NCBI GenBank assembly: GCA_029240015.1
Contig: JARBTU010000052.1
Span: 1-9,035, forward strand
From: Oscillospiraceae bacterium
GTDB taxonomy: Bacteria; Bacillota; Clostridia; Oscillospirales; Ruminococcaceae
Length of the DNA: 9,035 nucleotides
Direction of reading: 5' to 3'
Part shown: positions 6,783 through 9,035 of the stretch, piece by piece
Layout of the letters: each line of letters begins with the position of its first letter
Numbering within the stretch: the stretch's first letter is position 1
The notes under the pieces: model-generated
What the model saw: only the letters and a program-made list of their open reading frames with translations
Database searches by the model: none
Told to the model about the DNA's origin: nothing
Translations under genes and position numbers: made by a program

Positions 6783-7361
6783 ATGAGAACAGCGGAAATC
6801 TCAAGAACCACAAAAGAAACCGATATCAACATTCGGCTCAATCTGGATGGCAACGGGATGACAGACATTAAAACGGGCGTTGGATTTTTTGACCATATGC
6901 TGACGGCGTTGGCGGTTCATGCCGGATTTGATTTAACGGTTCATGTGATGGGTGATTTGGAAGTGGATTGCCACCATACGATTGAAGATACCGGAATCGT
7001 TTTGGGTCAAGTGTTTTTAAAAGCGATTGGGGATAAAATTGGAATCAATCGCTATGGCTCTGCATTCATTCCGATGGATGAATCGCTGGGATTTTGCTGT
7101 TTGGATATCAGTGCAAGACCGTTTTTAGTGTTTGACGCACTGTTTGAGAGCTATAAAATAGGGGACTATGAGACCCAAATGACCGAAGAATTTTTTAGAG
7201 CTTTTGCGTTCAATGGTGGTATAACGCTTCACGCGAAGATAGAGTATGGCTCTAATGACCACCACAAGTGTGAAGCGTTATATAAGGCGCTTGCACACGC
7301 GCTAAAACAGGCGATAAAGGTGAATTCGGACACACTTCTATCCACAAAGGGAGTTCTATAA
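6783..7361 (+). CDS. hisB: Imidazoleglycerol-phosphate dehydratase, monofunctional
   Basis: Manganese-dependent enzyme that dehydrates imidazole glycerol phosphate to imidazole acetol phosphate. The 192 residues match the usual single-domain length. Metal-binding motifs are intact: FFDHML (35-40), DCHHTIED (62-69; H64, H65, E68) and NDHHKCEALYKALAHAL (158-174; H160, H161, E164), plus PMDE (97-100) and the family's usual C-terminal end STKGVL. There is no N-terminal HAD phosphatase domain as in the bifunctional enterobacterial HisB, so histidinol-phosphate dephosphorylation must come from another gene. GGGGAGGG (6767-6774) in the end of hisC is the ribosome binding site. The 3' part of the gene carries a perfect 13-bp inverted repeat, listed separately. 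Confidence 0.97.
   Translation: MRTAEISRTTKETDINIRLNLDGNGMTDIKTGVGFFDHMLTALAVHAGFDLTVHVMGDLEVDCHHTIEDTGIVLGQVFLKAIGDKIGINRYGSAFIPMDESLGFCCLDISARPFLVFDALFESYKIGDYETQMTEEFFRAFAFNGGITLHAKIEYGSNDHHKCEALYKALAHALKQAIKVNSDTLLSTKGVL
7220..7282 (+). repeat. Perfect 13-bp inverted repeat (nested stem-loop) inside hisB
   Basis: TATAACGCTTCAC at 7220-7232 is exactly reverse-complementary to GTGAAGCGTTATA at 7270-7282. In RNA the stem can extend inward by G7233-U7269 and C7234-G7268, and outward by G7219-U7283. The roughly 33-nt loop contains a second perfect stem, TAGAG (7240-7244) with CTCTA (7250-7254), closing a 5-nt loop. No U-tract follows the right arm, so it does not look like an intrinsic terminator. 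The arms encode conserved HisB residues (ITLH and CEALY), so the structure coexists with coding constraint. The repeat is seen directly; any function is unknown. Confidence 0.8.
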
Positions 7362-7378
7362 AAAGAGGGTATTTTAAA

Positions 7379-7981
7379 ATGATAGCGATAATTGATTACG
7401 GAGCAGGGAACCTCTTCAGCGTTAAAAATGCGCTTGATTATATTGGAGAGCAAAACACTTTTACCAAAGATTCCAAAGTGATAGAGCAAGCGGACGGACT
7501 GATTTTACCAGGAGTCGGCGCGTTCCCCGATGCGATGCAGATGCTGCACGATACGGGGCTTGTGGATGTCATCAAACAACAGGCACAAGAAAAACCGTTC
7601 CTAGGGATTTGTTTAGGGATGCAGATGCTTTTTGAAACAGGTTCTGAGTTCCAAAATACCGAAGGACTGGGGTTGATTCCCGGAAGTGTGGACTTGATGA
7701 AGACATCCTTAAAAATCCCTCACATGGGTTGGAATGAGCTTGTTATCAATAAAAAAAGCGAGCTTTTGGAAGGGCTAAATAACGGAGATTTTGTTTATTT
7801 CGTGCATTCCTTCATGGCTTACACAGAAGATGAAAACATCAGCGCATATTGTGAATACGACGGTAAAGTGACCGCCGTTGTGGAAAAGGGAAGAATCTTC
7901 GGAACACAGTTCCATCCTGAAAAGAGCGGAGAAACAGGACTAAAAATACTCAAAAACTTTTGTGGACTTACAAAACAATAA
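7379..7981 (+). CDS. hisH: Imidazole glycerol phosphate synthase, glutamine amidotransferase subunit
   Basis: Class I glutaminase that releases ammonia from glutamine and channels it to HisF, giving IGP and AICAR (which returns to purine synthesis). The 200 residues show the IIDYGAGN start (4-11), the LPGVGAF oxyanion segment (43-49), the nucleophile C78 in GICLGMQ (76-82), PHMGWN (114-119), which contacts HisF in characterised enzymes, YFVHSF (140-145), and H179/E181 of the triad in QFHPEKSG. All catalytic residues are present. The start is ATG 7379, with GAGGG (7365-7369) 9 nt upstream. HisA follows after 17 bp and hisF after that. Confidence 0.97.
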   Translation: MIAIIDYGAGNLFSVKNALDYIGEQNTFTKDSKVIEQADGLILPGVGAFPDAMQMLHDTGLVDVIKQQAQEKPFLGICLGMQMLFETGSEFQNTEGLGLIPGSVDLMKTSLKIPHMGWNELVINKKSELLEGLNNGDFVYFVHSFMAYTEDENISAYCEYDGKVTAVVEKGRIFGTQFHPEKSGETGLKILKNFCGLTKQ

Positions 7982-7985
7982 AAGC

Positions 7986-7991
7986 AGGTGA
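7986..7991 (+). promoter_or_regulatory. Ribosome binding site that sets the hisA start
   Basis: AGGTGA lies 7 nt before ATG 7999. The frame is open further upstream to a TTG at 7960, which would overlap the end of hisH and add 13 residues before the conserved IILPAIDIKDG start of HisA. ATG 7999 is the better start. Confidence 0.8.
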
Positions 7992-7998
7992 CACGACG

Positions 7999-8721
7999 AT
8001 GATTATACTTCCGGCAATTGACATCAAAGACGGGAACTGTGTCCGTCTTTATAAAGGCGATTTTGATACCGTAGAGAAGGTGGCGAATGACCCACTTGAA
8101 ACAGCGCTCGGTTTCCAAAACAGCGGAGCGAAATATCTTCACATGGTGGATTTGGATGGAGCAAAAGATGCAAAGCTTGTCAACCGCGATATTTTTACGG
8201 ATATTGCAAAGAAAACCAACTTGAAAATTGAAATCGGCGGGGGGATCCGTTCTCTTGATGCGATTGAATACTACCTTTCCCATGGGTTGTACCGTGCTAT
8301 ACTGGGCTCGGTCGCCGTTAAAAATCCTGAGTTTGTCAAGACAGCAGTAAAAGAGTACGGAAACAGGATTGTCGTTGGAATTGATGCCAAAAACGGGATG
8401 GTCGCTTCCGAAGGATGGCTGGATGTTGGTAAGGTGGACTACATCGAACTGGCAAAAAGAATGTGTGATGTGGGCGTGCGTTATATCGTTTTTACCGACA
8501 TTTCCAAAGATGGCACGTTGGAAGGGCCCAACCTCGAGCAACTTTCTGCTATCAACCAAGCCACAAACTGCAATATCATCGCAAGCGGCGGGATCAGTGG
8601 TATTAAAGATATTAAAGCGTTGACGAAGCTTGGGGTGTACGGGACGATTTGCGGAAAATCGTTATACAAAGGAACGCTTGATTTAAAACAGGCAATTGAA
8701 TTATCAGGACAACAGGACTGA
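7999..8721 (+). CDS. hisA: ProFAR isomerase (phosphoribosylformimino-5-aminoimidazole carboxamide ribotide isomerase)
   Basis: (beta-alpha)8-barrel enzyme that carries out the Amadori rearrangement of ProFAR to PRFAR, the substrate of HisHF. From ATG 7999 it has 240 residues, normal for the family. The catalytic aspartates are D8 (LPAIDIKDG) and D129 (GIDAKNG), matching the two-Asp pair of characterised HisA. Phosphate-binding strands end in GGGIRS (80-85) and SGGISG (196-201), one in each half-barrel, reflecting the ancient duplication shared with HisF. FTDISKDGTLEGPN (165-178) is the conserved loop after strand 6. The C-terminus is ELSGQQD. HisF starts 15 bp downstream. No feature suggests the dual-substrate PriA form, but that cannot be excluded by eye. 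Confidence 0.96.
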   Translation: MIILPAIDIKDGNCVRLYKGDFDTVEKVANDPLETALGFQNSGAKYLHMVDLDGAKDAKLVNRDIFTDIAKKTNLKIEIGGGIRSLDAIEYYLSHGLYRAILGSVAVKNPEFVKTAVKEYGNRIVVGIDAKNGMVASEGWLDVGKVDYIELAKRMCDVGVRYIVFTDISKDGTLEGPNLEQLSAINQATNCNIIASGGISGIKDIKALTKLGVYGTICGKSLYKGTLDLKQAIELSGQQD

Positions 8722-8736
8722 TTATTGGAGGAAGCT

Positions 8737-9035
8737 ATGCTTGCTAAAAGAATAATCCCTTGCCTTGATGTGAGGGATGGGAAAGTTGTAAAAGGTATTA
8801 ATTTTGTGGGAATCAAAGAAGTCGGGGACCCTGTTGAATGTGCAAAGATGTATGATGAACAGGGCGCTGACGAAATCGTTTTTCTGGATATTACCGCAAC
8901 GCATGAGGGCAGGGGAACGATGGTGGATGTGGTGAGAAAAACCGCCCAAGAGGTCTTTGTTCCACTGACCGTTGGCGGTGGAATATCTACGATAGAGGAT
9001 ATGAAGAATCTTTTAAGAGCGGGTGCAGATAAAGT
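8737..9035 (+). CDS. hisF: Imidazole glycerol phosphate synthase cyclase subunit, N-terminal 99 residues (3' end outside window)
   Basis: Cyclase partner of HisH: it uses ammonia delivered through its barrel to turn PRFAR into IGP and AICAR. The start is ATG 8737, preceded by GGAGG (8727-8731). The frame stays open to the right edge, where it is cut mid-codon after 99 complete codons. The visible protein begins MLAKRIIPCLDVRDGKVVKG, with the catalytic D11 and K19 both present, continues with VFLDITAT (48-55), and reaches the first phosphate-binding loop GGGIS (80-84), followed by the helix after it. This is roughly the first 40% of a family member of about 250 residues; the second catalytic aspartate (near 130) is outside the window. 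The downstream gene is likely hisI or hisIE by analogy with other his operons. Confidence 0.96.
   Translation, partial: MLAKRIIPCLDVRDGKVVKGINFVGIKEVGDPVECAKMYDEQGADEIVFLDITATHEGRGTMVDVVRKTAQEVFVPLTVGGGISTIEDMKNLLRAGADK

Noticed and set aside
7819..8559. Long open frame on the minus strand (246 codons) across the end of hisH and most of hisA
   Set aside because: It lies antisense to two intact conserved genes, resembles no family I recognise, and is explained by codon bias of the + strand genes.
1..9035. Search for mobile elements, CRISPR, tRNA or rRNA genes, toxin-antitoxin or defence genes
   Set aside because: Coding space is filled by polC and his genes; no transposase, attachment-site repeats, spaced direct repeats or RNA gene signatures were seen.

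Overview
The window comes from a low- to moderate-GC Gram-positive bacterium, most likely a member of Bacillota (class Clostridia or a relative). The evidence is a PolC-type replicative polymerase, strong GGAGG-type ribosome binding sites before most genes, and the short HisG plus HisZ form of ATP phosphoribosyltransferase. Genus cannot be judged from the sequence alone.

Layout: every real gene is on the + strand and the DNA is almost fully coding. Bases 2-2476 hold the C-terminal 824 residues of PolC (DNA polymerase III alpha, Gram-positive type); its N-terminus lies beyond the left edge. A 75-bp gap (2477-2551) follows. It holds a near-consensus sigma-A promoter and an imperfect 28-bp dyad centred on the predicted transcription start. 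Then come eight histidine biosynthesis genes in one tight run: hisZ, hisG, hisD, hisC, hisB, hisH, hisA and the first 99 codons of hisF, which is cut by the right edge. Gaps between them are only 2-38 bp and no internal terminator was found, so this is read as one operon.

How the genes work together: HisG with its regulatory partner HisZ joins ATP to PRPP. HisA isomerises ProFAR to PRFAR. HisH and HisF convert PRFAR plus glutamine to IGP and AICAR. HisB dehydrates IGP, HisC transaminates the product, and HisD oxidises histidinol to histidine. Two functions are not visible: HisI/HisE (perhaps just past hisF) and a histidinol-phosphate phosphatase, since this HisB is the single-function form.

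No new defence system, mobile element, CRISPR array or RNA gene is visible. The points most worth a second look are the candidate operator at the his promoter with a leader too short for a T-box, the perfect 13-bp inverted repeat inside hisB, and the placement of a his operon directly behind polC.
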